64,000 bases of DNA from NCBI RefSeq assembly GCF_021462265.1, contig NZ_JAJONF010000031.1, forward strand, positions 1 through 64,000. Reading direction: 5' to 3'. This DNA comes from Streptomyces shenzhenensis. GTDB lineage: Bacteria > Actinomycetota > Actinomycetes > Streptomycetales > Streptomycetaceae. Both the position numbers and the translations under genes were made by a program. Below, piece after piece: positions 55,113 through 63,633 of this stretch. Positions within the stretch are counted from its first letter, which is position 1. Each line of letters begins with the position of its first letter. The notes beneath the pieces were generated by a model, which saw only the letters and a list, made by a program, of their open reading frames with translations, made no database searches and was not told where the DNA came from.

Positions 55113-57745
55113 TCTCGATCATCCGTCCTAGGAGAGCCGGACCGGTCGGGCGAGGCGGGCCCTTCACCCTTGCCTTCGCCGAAGCCGGCACCGTCACCGC
55201 TGCCGTCGTTGTCGCCGCCGCCGTCGCCGCCGTAGCCGTGGCCGCGGCCGGTGTCGTAGCCGCCGCTGTCGCCGATGCCGTCGTGGAAGGCACCGTTGAC
55301 GCCGCCGACGGCACCGCCGCCGAAACCGTGGCCGGCGCCGCCCGCGGTGCCGTCGTCCGAGCCGTCCCCGCCGCGGGCCAGCCGGGACTGCCGCTGGAAC
55401 GCGCCGACCGTGGCCCCGGACCGGCCGGACCGGCCCGGGCTCGTCGTCCAGGGATCCGGCTCATGCGGTTCCTCCGGTTCCGCCCCGATCTGGAGTTCGG
55501 GCGCCAGGCTGGCCTGGCGGACCCGCTGGGGCAGCGGCCGCTCGGCGGTCGACGGAGGCGGGGACGCCTCGTTCTCGTCCGGCGGCCGCGGACCGGAGGC
55601 GGTGACGTTCGCCATCGCGTGTCCCTTGGCCCGGGTGGGCAGCCGCCCGCCCTCGCTCGGCACCCGCGGACCGGTACCGGCGTCGTGCGGGTGCGGCCGC
55701 GGACCGGGCGCGTGGGGCAGCGCCTCCGGGAGGAGCGCGACCGGCTGGGGCGCCGTGCCGGGCTGTTCCACCACCACCTGTTCCGGCAGCAGCACGACCA
55801 CCCGGGTGCCGCCGAAGGCGGACGGCCGCAACTCCACCCGCAGGCCCAGGCCCGCCGACAGCCGGGCGACCACGTACAGGCCGAGCCGTACGTCGTCGGC
55901 CTGGGTCATCACGTCGAGCTGCGGCGGCGCCTCCATCAGCGCGTTGGCGGCGGCGTAGTGCTCCGGCTCCATGCCCAGGCCGCGGTCCTCGATCTCGACC
56001 GCGACGCCCCGGCCGACCCTCGCGGCCCGTACCTCGACCGGGGTCGGCGGCTTGGAGAAGGCGGCGGCGTTCTCCATCAGCTCCGCCAGGATGTGCACCA
56101 GCGGGCCCACCGCCCGCTCGGACACCCACGGCTCGTCCTCGACGTCGATCGAGATCCGGCGGTAGTCCTGCACCTCGCCCTGCGCGGCGCGCAGCACGTC
56201 GAGCAGCCGCACCGGCTTGCGCCAGCGGCGCTGCGGCTGGCCGCCACCGAGGATGACCAGGTTCTCCTCGTAGCGGCGCAACCGGGCGGTGAGGTGGTCC
56301 AGGTCGAACAGGCCTTCCAGCACCTCGGGGTCCTCGTGCGTGCGTTCCAGCTCGTCCAGCTTCCGCAGCTGGAGGCCGATGAGGATCTGGGTGCGCCGGG
56401 CGATCCGCTGGAGCAGCCGCTCGAAGCCGCGATGCTGTTCGGCCTGCCGCACCGCGGTGGCCACGGCGCTGCGGCTGGCCGCGTTCAGGGCGCGCCCGAG
56501 CTCGCCGAGCTCGTCGGGGGTGGGCTCGACCAGCCGGACCTCGCGGTCCACGTCGACGTTCTCGCCGCGCTCCAGCCGGGACACCACGTCGGGCAGCCGC
56601 TGCTGGAGTTCCACGGCTTCCTCGCGCAGGGCGAAGATGCGCCGGCGCAGGAGGACGGTGAGACGCCAAGTGGTGAGGATGACCAGGATCACGGCGAGCA
56701 GGCCGACGGCGCTGACGACGATCAGGGTCCACTGGAGCTGGCTGACGCTGTCGGCGGAGACCTTCTCGAGGTGCGCGACCCGGGCCAGGACCAGATTCAG
56801 CTGCAGTGGCTGGTTGGCGTCCACCGCGGCGCGCCATCGGGTGTGGATCTGGCCGAGCACCAGCTCACCCTGCGAGTGGTGGGGGCCGGCCACGATGACC
56901 TGCTCCTCCAGGCTCTGCTGGGTCCGCCATGACCTGGCGGACGTCATCTTCGTGTAGGCGTCGCGTTCGGCACCATCGGTGAGGCTGAGGGCGACCCGCT
57001 GGAGCAGGTACTCCTGAGCGCCGACGGCATCGACGAAGACGTCGTACTCGTCGACCTGCAGATGCCCGGTCCTCCAGTCGCGGCCGAGCAGAGCGTCCTC
57101 GCGCCCGATCCTGTCGGCGGCGCCGTAGAGGTCGACCAGGGTGTTCGACAGCAGGGCCACATCGGCGTTGCTCCGGTGGCCGAGCGCGGTGAAGACGGTG
57201 ACCAGCGAGTCGATGGTGCGGCTGTAGTAGTCGAACGCCGCCTGTTGACCGGCCGACCCGGTGTCCACCGCCCGGCGCTGCGCGGCGAGCCGGTCGAGGT
57301 CGCGCACGGTGCCGGACAGGGCGGTGCCGAGCCCCTGCTGCCCGTGCGAGGTGTCCTCGTCCGCCACCGCGCGGAAGCCGGTCGCCGACTTGTCGGTCGC
57401 GGCGCGCGCGGCGACCAGCTTGCCGCGGGTGGTGGTGCCGGGGCCGGCCTGCGCCTCCGCGGTGAGCCGCCGCTCGTCTTCGAGGGACTGGAAGAGGATG
57501 GCCGACGGCTTGCCCAACGCGGTGGCCAGGTCGCCCTGGGTCTTCTCCGACTGCCAGCGGCTGGTGAGCTGGTACGTGCTCAGGCCCCACAGGGCCGCGA
57601 GCGCGAGGCTCGGTACGAGCACGAGGATGATCAGAACGGTACGCAGGGGCAGTCGACGGGAGCTGCCGCCCGGCCCGACCGACCGTGCGAGAAGGTCGGC
57701 TGACGTCGGCACAGCACCATGCGATGGCTGGTTCTCGGCGGCCAT
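55109..57745 (-). CDS. cvnA: Conservon sensor histidine kinase-like protein (CvnA)
   Basis: 878 residues. Membrane helix at about 35-60 (VLIILVLVPSLALAALWGL), an extracytoplasmic nitrate/sulfonate-sensing (NIT) domain (65-330), a second helix (WTLIVVSAVGLLAVILVILTTW), HAMP-like linker, and an HATPase domain with ELMENAAAFSKPPTPVEV (N box), EIEDRGLGMEPE (G1) and RLGLYVVARLSAGLGLRVEL (G2). The tail of about 200 residues is proline- then Gly/Asp-rich (GGDGGGDNDGSGDGAG). ATG 57745 is chosen; the frame upstream uses codons such as TTT, AGG and CGA rarely seen here. Probably signals through CvnB-D instead of phosphotransfer. Confidence 0.9.
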   Translation of the reverse strand: MAAENQPSHGAVPTSADLLARSVGPGGSSRRLPLRTVLIILVLVPSLALAALWGLSTYQLTSRWQSEKTQGDLATALGKPSAILFQSLEDERRLTAEAQAGPGTTTRGKLVAARAATDKSATGFRAVADEDTSHGQQGLGTALSGTVRDLDRLAAQRRAVDTGSAGQQAAFDYYSRTIDSLVTVFTALGHRSNADVALLSNTLVDLYGAADRIGREDALLGRDWRTGHLQVDEYDVFVDAVGAQEYLLQRVALSLTDGAERDAYTKMTSARSWRTQQSLEEQVIVAGPHHSQGELVLGQIHTRWRAAVDANQPLQLNLVLARVAHLEKVSADSVSQLQWTLIVVSAVGLLAVILVILTTWRLTVLLRRRIFALREEAVELQQRLPDVVSRLERGENVDVDREVRLVEPTPDELGELGRALNAASRSAVATAVRQAEQHRGFERLLQRIARRTQILIGLQLRKLDELERTHEDPEVLEGLFDLDHLTARLRRYEENLVILGGGQPQRRWRKPVRLLDVLRAAQGEVQDYRRISIDVEDEPWVSERAVGPLVHILAELMENAAAFSKPPTPVEVRAARVGRGVAVEIEDRGLGMEPEHYAAANALMEAPPQLDVMTQADDVRLGLYVVARLSAGLGLRVELRPSAFGGTRVVVLLPEQVVVEQPGTAPQPVALLPEALPHAPGPRPHPHDAGTGPRVPSEGGRLPTRAKGHAMANVTASGPRPPDENEASPPPSTAERPLPQRVRQASLAPELQIGAEPEEPHEPDPWTTSPGRSGRSGATVGAFQRQSRLARGGDGSDDGTAGGAGHGFGGGAVGGVNGAFHDGIGDSGGYDTGRGHGYGGDGGGDNDGSGDGAGFGEGKGEGPASPDRSGSPRTDDRE

Positions 57746-58103
57746 GCTCCTGGTTCGCCTGCCACCAAACCCGCCAAATCCGGTCACCTTAGGGACACTC
57801 CCCCCGCCGTTCGGTGCATCCATGAGGAAAAAATCGCCAAAGTCCGGCGACTGGTGGCAGATAGTAGCCACATCCAATGGACTCCGTAAGCGTTTCTGTC
57901 TGACGCCGCGGATCCGCCGGATGGCGGAACGACTTTCAGACCGGCCGGTCCGTGAACCGTCGCCCGACTGCGACCGCGAACGGCTGACAGCGAACGGCAC
58001 GGCCGTGACCGAGGCGGCGATGATCCGCCTGACGCCCGTGCGGTTCTCCGGGCAGTCGTCGCGGTGCAGCCACGAACCAGCCATCTGGCGGGATTTCAGC
58101 AGC
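57746..58103. other. Upstream region of the conservon
   Basis: No convincing gene. AT-rich patches (GGAAAAAATCGCC near 57826 and GCAGATAGTAGCCACATCC near 57857) probably hold the cvnA promoter. Open frames run through it but with codon use unlike the neighbours. Confidence 0.4.
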
Positions 58104-58298
58104 TCAGACGCTGCCGGCGAGGCGTTCCCGGGCTCGTCCGCCGCCGGGGTCGCGGATTCCGGCAGCGAGCAGTCCACGGGTGAGCCCGGTGGCCTCGTCG
58201 CCGCGTGCCACGAACAGATCCTCGTTCCCGACTGCGCATGCCGGCCGGGAGATCGGCTGCACCACCGCGCCTTCCGAGGCCTGGGTGGCAGTGATCAC
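58104..58298 (-). CDS. Small GC3-rich frame, unknown; faint WhiB resemblance
   Basis: 64 residues: MITATQASEGAVVQPISRPA then CAVGNEDLFVARGDEATGLTRGLLAAGIRDPGGGRARERLAGSV (in parts CAVGNEDLFVARGDEA, GLTRGLLAAGIRDP). Third positions are almost all G or C, so coding is plausible. The cysteine followed by EDLF and a glycine-aspartate recalls the start of WhiB domains, but the later cysteines are missing. It may be a remnant. GTG 58298 start is a guess. Confidence 0.35.
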   Translation of the reverse strand: MITATQASEGAVVQPISRPACAVGNEDLFVARGDEATGLTRGLLAAGIRDPGGGRARERLAGSV

Positions 58299-58364
58299 TT
58301 CTTGGCCGAGCCATGGGCCGGAGGGGACGGAGGGGGCGGAAAAGGGAGGGCCGCGGGAACGGCG

Positions 58365-58793
58365 TCAGGACCAGTCGCGGCCGGTCCGCCCCCGTTTGGT
58401 CTGCGAGCGCTGCTTCTTCTCCCGCAGCCGGCGCTCGTTGATCCCGCGCGGGATGCGGGTCGGCGTACGCGGCTTGGGCGGCGGCGCGGTGGCCTCCGCG
58501 AGGAGCGCGGCGAGGCGTACGGCGGCGGTCTCGCGGTTGCGCCACTGCGAACGGTGCTCGGACGCCCGTACGACGATCACCCCGTCGACGAGCCGCCCCG
58601 CCAGCCGCTCCAGCGCCCGCTGCTTCCACACCGGCGGCAGCGCCTCGGTGTTCGCGAGGTCGAAGCGCAGCTCCACCTGCGAGTCACTGGTGTTGACGTG
58701 CTGCCCGCCGGGCCCGGACGAACGGGAGAAACGCCAGTGGAGCTCCGCCTCGGGGAGCGAGACGGAGCCGCGGATGACGTAAGGACCGGACAT
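58365..58793 (-). CDS. arfB: Alternative ribosome-rescue factor ArfB (YaeJ-like)
   Basis: 142 residues. The release-factor catalytic motif is intact: RSSGPGGQHVNTSDSQVELRF with GGQ at about residue 27-29. The C-terminal basic tail (RREKKQRSQTKRGRTG-like: RRLREKKQRSQTKRGRTGRD) threads the empty mRNA channel in this family. It hydrolyses peptidyl-tRNA on ribosomes stalled on truncated mRNA. ATG 58793 with G-rich sequence upstream. Diverges from terD. Confidence 0.92.
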   Translation of the reverse strand: MSGPYVIRGSVSLPEAELHWRFSRSSGPGGQHVNTSDSQVELRFDLANTEALPPVWKQRALERLAGRLVDGVIVVRASEHRSQWRNRETAAVRLAALLAEATAPPPKPRTPTRIPRGINERRLREKKQRSQTKRGRTGRDWS

Positions 58794-58975
58794 ACCCCCA
58801 TAGTCGCGCGCCTGACCGGCGCACGTCACGCGAATAACGTTCATCCAGCGTTCGGTAAAGAAAGTAAAGGGAGCTGGAACCTTCGGTACCCCTCGTGGCG
58901 TTCATACGGGTACCTGTAGCTTCAGGCCCGTACGTCGTAGCGCCGTACGCAAACGAGGGAAAGGACTCCCAAACC

Positions 58976-59551
58976 ATGGCTGTAAGCCTGTCCAAGGGTG
59001 GCAACGTCTCGCTCACCAAGGAGGCTCCGGGCCTGACGGCCGTCACCGTGGGTCTCGGCTGGGACGTCCGCACCACCACCGGCACGGACTTCGACCTGGA
59101 CGCCTCGGCCATCGCGGTCAACGGGCAGGGCAAGGTCTACTCCGACGCCCACTTCGTCTTCTTCAACAACAAGAACACCCCCGACAACACCATCGTCCAC
59201 ACCGGTGACAACCGGACGGGCGAGGGCGCCGGCGACGACGAGGCGATCAACGTCAACCTGGCCGCCCTGCCGGCCGACATCGACAAGATCGTCTTCCCGG
59301 TCTCGATCTACGACGCCGAGAACCGCGGCCAGAACTTCGGCCAGGTCCGCAACGCCTACATCCGCATCGTCAACCAGGCCGGCGGCGCCGAGATCGCCCG
59401 CTACGACCTCTCCGAGGACGCGGCGACGGAGACGGCCATGGTCTTCGGCGAGCTGTACCGCAACGGCGCCGAGTGGAAGTTCCGCGCGGTCGGCCAGGGC
59501 TACGCCTCGGGCCTGGTCGGCATCGCCCAGGACTTCGGCGTCAACGTCTGA
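58976..59551 (+). CDS. terD: TerD family stress protein
   Basis: 191 residues, full-length TerD: MAVSLSKGGNVSLTKEAPGL, TDFDLDASAIAVN, FVFFNNKNTPDNTIVHTGDN, EAINVNLAALPADIDKIVFPVSIYDA (split) and EIARYDLSEDAATETAMVFGELYR. The acidic DFDLDAS and GDDE segments bind calcium. TerD proteins are linked to tellurite, phage and stress responses, and in Streptomyces to differentiation. ATG 58976 has GGAAAGGA upstream. Stand-alone, followed by a terminator. Confidence 0.94.
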   Translation: MAVSLSKGGNVSLTKEAPGLTAVTVGLGWDVRTTTGTDFDLDASAIAVNGQGKVYSDAHFVFFNNKNTPDNTIVHTGDNRTGEGAGDDEAINVNLAALPADIDKIVFPVSIYDAENRGQNFGQVRNAYIRIVNQAGGAEIARYDLSEDAATETAMVFGELYRNGAEWKFRAVGQGYASGLVGIAQDFGVNV

Positions 59552-59577
59552 CCGACGCGGCACGCTGCGCTGTGCGG

Positions 59578-59611
59578 GAGCCCCTGGCCGTGGGTCGCGG
59601 CCGGGGGCTCC
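59578..59611. terminator. terD terminator
   Basis: GGAGCCCC-TGGCCG pairs with CGGCC-GGGGGCTCC, 27 bases after the terD stop and before the convergent DUF397 gene. Confidence 0.7.
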
Positions 59612-59627
59612 GGCGTCCGCTCACCGC

Positions 59628-59906
59628 TCAGTGCGCGGACGCGTACGGCACGAAGGCCGCCCAGGCGGAGGGGGCGAGGGCGAGCCGGGGGCCGGGCGCC
59701 GAGCGGTACTTGGAGTCGCGGATGTGGATGGTGGTGGGGGTGGGGGCTATTTCCAGGCAGGATTCGCCGTCGGGGCCGCTGCTGTAGGTGCTCTTGAACC
59801 AGGCGAGGGCGACTTCTACGCAGGACTCGCCGTTGGTACCGCCGCTGTAGCTGCTCTTGAACCACACCAGGTCGGCGGGTTCCCCGGAGGAGGCCTTGCG
59901 GATCAT
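59628..59906 (-). CDS. DUF397 protein with a duplicated motif
   Basis: 92 residues. The DUF397 opening unit occurs twice in tandem: VWFKSSYSGGTNGESCVEVA (about 14-33) and AWFKSTYSSGPDGESCLEIA (about 34-53). A single end unit follows, IHIRDSKYRSAPGPRLALAP and WAAFVPYA. It overlaps the XRE gene upstream by four bases. Likely interaction partner of that protein. Confidence 0.88.
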   Translation of the reverse strand: MIRKASSGEPADLVWFKSSYSGGTNGESCVEVALAWFKSTYSSGPDGESCLEIAPTPTTIHIRDSKYRSAPGPRLALAPSAWAAFVPYASAH

Positions 59907-60760
59907 GTCTCTCCCAGCAGTTGCTCAATAAAGGCCTGCGACTCCCGCGGAGGGAGAGCCTGCGCCCGGATGGTTCCATACTGCAGCTCGATGAGGCGAA
60001 GCTGTTTCGGATCGGTGGTCGGTCGCCCGCTGAACGCACCATCGGCGCGTCCGACGGCCGTGCCGTCCGGGAACTTCAGCAACTCGATCCTGCCGTCCAA
60101 CCCTGGATGCGCATCCGTGTTGGTCGGCATGACCTGAAGTGTGACGTGGTGCAACCGCCCTGCCTCCAGCAGACGTTGGAGCTGCTGTCGCCACACCATT
60201 GTGCCCCCAACCTGCCGTCGCAGAGGCGCCTCTTCCAGCACAAAGTGGATGGACGGAGCCGGGTCGCGTTCGAAGACCGACTGCCGAGCCAGACGGGCCG
60301 TCACCATGCGCTCTACGTCATCTGGCGAGTAGGGCGGCTGGGCCGCCGAGATCACGGCTCGCGCGTGCTCAGGCGTTTGAAGCAGCCCGGCGATGATGTT
60401 GCACTCATACACCCCGATCTCAACCGCCTGCCCCTCCAACTTGGCAAGCTCGCGCACCTTCTTCGGATACCGGACCCTCTTCACGTCCTCCCAGGTCGCC
60501 GAGATCAGCCCACCCGCGCCCAGGACCTCGTCCGCCCGGTTCAGGTACTCCTGGCGGGGGATCCGCTTGCCGCCCTCCACTTTGTAGACCATGTCCTCCC
60601 CGTAGCCGACCGCCTCCCCGAACTCGGCGGCCCGCATCCCCACCGCCTCGCGCCGCAGCTTCAGCTGACGCCCGACGGTGGCGATGACCGCCACGCCCCA
60701 GTCGTCGTCCGGGTCGACCTCCCAGCCCGGCTCGGTCACCTCTCCGTCGTCCACGCTCAT
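59903..60760 (-). CDS. XRE-family helix-turn-helix protein with DUF5753
   Basis: 285 residues. XRE domain at about 25-80 (RQLKLRREAVGMRAAEFGEAV, EDMVYKVEGGKRIPRQEYL), DUF5753 from about 110: ECNIIAGLLQTPEHARAVI, VLEEAPLRRQVGGTMVWRQQLQRLLEAG (split), VTLQVMPTNTDAHPGLDGRIELLKF and FSGRPTTDPKQLR. ATG 60760. Second such pair in the window, less than half identical by eye to that at 27258. Confidence 0.88.
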   Translation of the reverse strand: MSVDDGEVTEPGWEVDPDDDWGVAVIATVGRQLKLRREAVGMRAAEFGEAVGYGEDMVYKVEGGKRIPRQEYLNRADEVLGAGGLISATWEDVKRVRYPKKVRELAKLEGQAVEIGVYECNIIAGLLQTPEHARAVISAAQPPYSPDDVERMVTARLARQSVFERDPAPSIHFVLEEAPLRRQVGGTMVWRQQLQRLLEAGRLHHVTLQVMPTNTDAHPGLDGRIELLKFPDGTAVGRADGAFSGRPTTDPKQLRLIELQYGTIRAQALPPRESQAFIEQLLGET

Positions 60761-60941
60761 CCCACGCCCCTTTTGCCGTACGCCCGTACCCGCGACGCCC
60801 TTTCCCGTAAGAACGGTCCCGACAGCCGGGACAGCACCGGACAAGCGCCGGACAGTCACCGTACGCAAGGGCTTCGTCACTGTTCACGGTATGCGCGCTC
60901 GGCCACTCTGAGTGACGTGAACGATGAAATCTCCACCGTTC

Positions 60942-62570
60942 CTAGAGACTGAGCGGGAGTGAGTCCTGTTGCCAGGTCTCGTGCTCAGCCGAACGCCCCG
61001 GACGGTGTTGGGCGTTCTGGTCGACCGCGTTCGCTGCGCGTCCGGGCGGCACGGATCGTGTCCGTGGTCCGGGGATGCGGGGGCGGTGTCCCTCACGCCC
61101 CGGGCTGCCCGGTCGGGCCTGGACGGTCCGATGCCCCTGTTCATCGCTCCGGTGAGCAGGGGGCGGTGCCGTCCGTCGCCGGATCGGGTGTCCCAGGGCG
61201 CGTCTTCCGATGGCCACGGCGGCCGCGTCGTGGCGGGTGGTTTTCCTGCTTGTGGTGGTGAGGGGTTCCTGCCAGTGCTGGGCGCCCCAGCGGCTGGTGT
61301 AGGCGGGGTCGACCGCGATGACGGGGATGCCGAGTTCCGTCGCCATGGACACGAGCCGGGCCCGCAGCCGGGCCACGGGCATGCCGGAGATCAGGTTCCG
61401 GAACCGCTTCCTGCGGCCGTGCTTCTCCCGGGTGGTCTCCGCGGCGAAGTCGAGGTCCTCGACGGCGATCGCCAGGCCGTGCCGCCTGGCCCAGTGCAGC
61501 AGCCGGATCAGGGCGTGCCTGACCTGTGCGTCACGATGCGAAGCGGTGCCGGTGAGGTCGTAGCCGAAGCGCAGCGGTTCCCCGAGGGGGTTGCCGTGTG
61601 CGTCCAGACGCCAGGCGGCCAGGTGGTCGGCGTTGGTGTCCACGCCGACCACACCCCTCGCGCGGGCCGCGTCCAGCGGGATCGTCTGGACGGGGGGCAG
61701 GGTCCAGGACGCGGTCAAATACCAGCGTCCCCGCCCGGTGTCCTCGTGGATGCGGTAGGCGACGGCCCGGTTCGTGCTGACGCGGTCGGCCCACTGCCCG
61801 CCCCGGTGTGCGAACGACACCCGGGCGCCCAGGACGTACCGGCCGTGCGGCGCGTTCGCCAGATACGCCAGCGGAGCCGGGAGCTTGAGGGAGACCTCGC
61901 CGTCAGGGGTGACGCGGATGGTCTCGTTGCCGTACCGCTTGCCGGACTCCCCGTCCGCCTGGAGGAAGCGGCGTCCGGCCCGCCAGCGGCGGCGCCATTC
62001 GGCTTCACCGAGCCCGGCGGCCTCGAGGTGGTGGCGGGTGTTGAGCAGCCGCCTGCCGCCGCGCACCACGTGCACGATGCCGCCCTCCCAGTCGGCCTGT
62101 GCCGCCTGAAGCCGGTCTTCGAGGACCCGCAGACGCCGGGACTTGGCGAACCATTCCCGCCCGCTGCGATATCCGCCGGGTGCACGCTTGGATCCCTTCT
62201 CGCCCACGGGCAGGGACAGCCGGTGGGCGAGGGTGCGCACACCGGCCTGAAGACTGTGGATGTGCGCGAGCAGACCGCGTCGGGCGAGCGCCCACTGGTC
62301 ATGGCTGGCCTTCGTGACCGACCCCGCCCAGCGTGAGGAGGACTCGGCGGTCAGGGCCCGCTTGCGCGCGGCCCACCCCTCACTGTCATGCTCCGGCCCG
62401 GCCGAACAGCGCGCCTTGAGATCACGGGAAGCCAGCGCGCCGAGATGGTCGCCGACCAGGCCCAGCACCTCCTCGTCCCCGCGGGTCAGGTCCTTGAGCC
62501 GCGTACGGACCGCGACCCCCGAGGGACCGGGTGCCACGAAGGGCGCCGCCACCTGCCGCAGTCCACCCAT
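60942..62570 (-). CDS. TnpB-like RuvC-fold protein lacking the zinc ribbon
   Basis: 542 residues from ATG 62570 (a GTG at 62630 would add 20). It has the OrfB/TnpB architecture: RVLEDRLQAAQADW, SFAHRGGQWADRV, and a RuvC domain with the full acidic triad: Asp311 in VVGVDTNADHL, Glu371 in IAVEDLDF and Asp448 in RHDAAAVAIGRRALG. The CxxC...CxxC ribbon that normally lies between the last two is replaced by AYTSRWGAQHWQEPLTTTSRK. The ~80-residue tail is Arg/Pro-rich. No TnpA gene is adjacent. TnpB proteins are RNA-guided nucleases; this branch may differ in RNA or DNA binding. A guide-RNA scaffold, if any, would overlap or follow the 3' end near 60900-61000. Confidence 0.8.
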   Translation of the reverse strand: MGGLRQVAAPFVAPGPSGVAVRTRLKDLTRGDEEVLGLVGDHLGALASRDLKARCSAGPEHDSEGWAARKRALTAESSSRWAGSVTKASHDQWALARRGLLAHIHSLQAGVRTLAHRLSLPVGEKGSKRAPGGYRSGREWFAKSRRLRVLEDRLQAAQADWEGGIVHVVRGGRRLLNTRHHLEAAGLGEAEWRRRWRAGRRFLQADGESGKRYGNETIRVTPDGEVSLKLPAPLAYLANAPHGRYVLGARVSFAHRGGQWADRVSTNRAVAYRIHEDTGRGRWYLTASWTLPPVQTIPLDAARARGVVGVDTNADHLAAWRLDAHGNPLGEPLRFGYDLTGTASHRDAQVRHALIRLLHWARRHGLAIAVEDLDFAAETTREKHGRRKRFRNLISGMPVARLRARLVSMATELGIPVIAVDPAYTSRWGAQHWQEPLTTTSRKTTRHDAAAVAIGRRALGHPIRRRTAPPPAHRSDEQGHRTVQARPGSPGREGHRPRIPGPRTRSVPPGRAANAVDQNAQHRPGRSAEHETWQQDSLPLSL

Positions 62571-62761
62571 CCCTTGCCACCCCCCGGTTCCGCGCCGCAG
62601 AAAACCCTCACCCCACCCAACGACTGTCACCGGTAAAGGTCACACATTCGACCCAGGAACCCTCGTTCCCCGGGGGAAGGGAAAGCGCCCCGCCTCCCCC
62701 GACGCTCACTCATTCGCGCCAGAACACACTCAAGCGCCATCGACAGCCAACTGTTCACAAC

Positions 62762-62968
62762 CCCCTGATCGGCGTCCCCGTCCACGCGCTCTTCGACCCC
62801 CGCACCGGCACCGGCGCCGTCCTCACCGACATCCACCCCACCCCCGACGGCCCGCGCTACGCGACCTGCAAGGACTTCGTCTACGGCGAGGACGTCACCA
62901 TCGGCGACTGGACCATCTCGACCGACAACCTGCCGCGCTACGGGGACAGGACGGGCGAGCAGCACTGA
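62762..62968 (+). pseudogene. Small conserved frame without a recognisable start
   Basis: Reads PLIGVPVHALFDPRTGTGAV then TDIHPTPDGPRYATCKDFVYGEDVTIGDWTISTDNLPRYG (in parts), ending at TGA 62966-62968. It looks like the body of a ~65-residue conserved Streptomyces protein. In frame upstream there is no ATG, GTG or TTG near the expected start; CTG at 62774 is the only near-cognate codon. The TnpB gene begins ~190 bases away on the other strand, so its element may have displaced the start. Confidence 0.45.
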
Positions 62969-63108
62969 GCAGGTGCGACTGTGACCGGCGACAGCCGGCG
63001 TGAGCACAGGCGCGCGCTCCAGAGAGACGATCCTGCCGCGTCCGGACGCGCTGCCCGCACGCGGCCGCCCGGCCCCGCCGCGCGAGCTCGCCGGATAGGT
63101 TGGCCGAT

Positions 63109-63633
63109 ATGATCCTCGCCCCCGTCCCCCTCACCCCCGACCACGACATCCCGGCCCCGGTGCTCTCCGAGCTCACCGCTCTGTACGCCTCCAACCGGGA
63201 GTTCCAGGCGCTGAGCGGTGACTTCCCGGATCCGGAGGACATCCGGCCGGAGCAGGTGGCCGCCGAGCTGGCCGACGAGCTGGCCAGTCCGGACGTGGAG
63301 GTGCTGCTGGCACGGGCCGAAGGGCGGCTGGTCGGAGTGGTCGTCACGCTGGCGCGGCATCCGGATCCGGCCGACCCGGATCCGTGGATCGGGCTGCTGA
63401 TGGTGGCCGCGGGGGAGCACGGGAAGGGGTACGGGCGGCGGATCGCGGGGGAGGTCGAGCAGCGGTTCCGGGAGGCGGGCCGGGACGCCGTGCGGCTCGC
63501 CGTGCTGGAGAACAACCCGAAGGGACTCGCCTTCTGGAGCGCGCTCGGGTACGAGGTGATCGGCCGTCGTCCGGACCGGCAGCACGGACGCCCCTGTGCC
63601 GTGCTGCGCAAGGAACTGGGTACCGGCGATTAG
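63109..63633 (+). CDS. GNAT family N-acetyltransferase
   Basis: 174 residues. MILAPVPLTPDHDIPAPVLSEL at the start, then VLLARAEGRLVGVVVTLARH, WIGLLMVAAGEHGKGYGRRIAGEVEQRFREAG (acetyl-CoA loop G-K-G-Y-G-R) and LAVLENNPKGLAFWSALGYEVIGRR. Substrate unknown. ATG 63109; TTG 63100 possible. Overlaps the convergent M1 peptidase gene by four bases. Confidence 0.87.
   Translation: MILAPVPLTPDHDIPAPVLSELTALYASNREFQALSGDFPDPEDIRPEQVAAELADELASPDVEVLLARAEGRLVGVVVTLARHPDPADPDPWIGLLMVAAGEHGKGYGRRIAGEVEQRFREAGRDAVRLAVLENNPKGLAFWSALGYEVIGRRPDRQHGRPCAVLRKELGTGD

Noticed and set aside
55238..56932. Long plus-strand frame antisense to cvnA
   Set aside because: Shadow of GC3-rich histidine-kinase codons; no recognisable domain.
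62640..62690. T-arm-like sequence on the minus strand suggesting a tRNA
   Set aside because: No acceptor stem, anticodon arm or D-arm can be formed around it.
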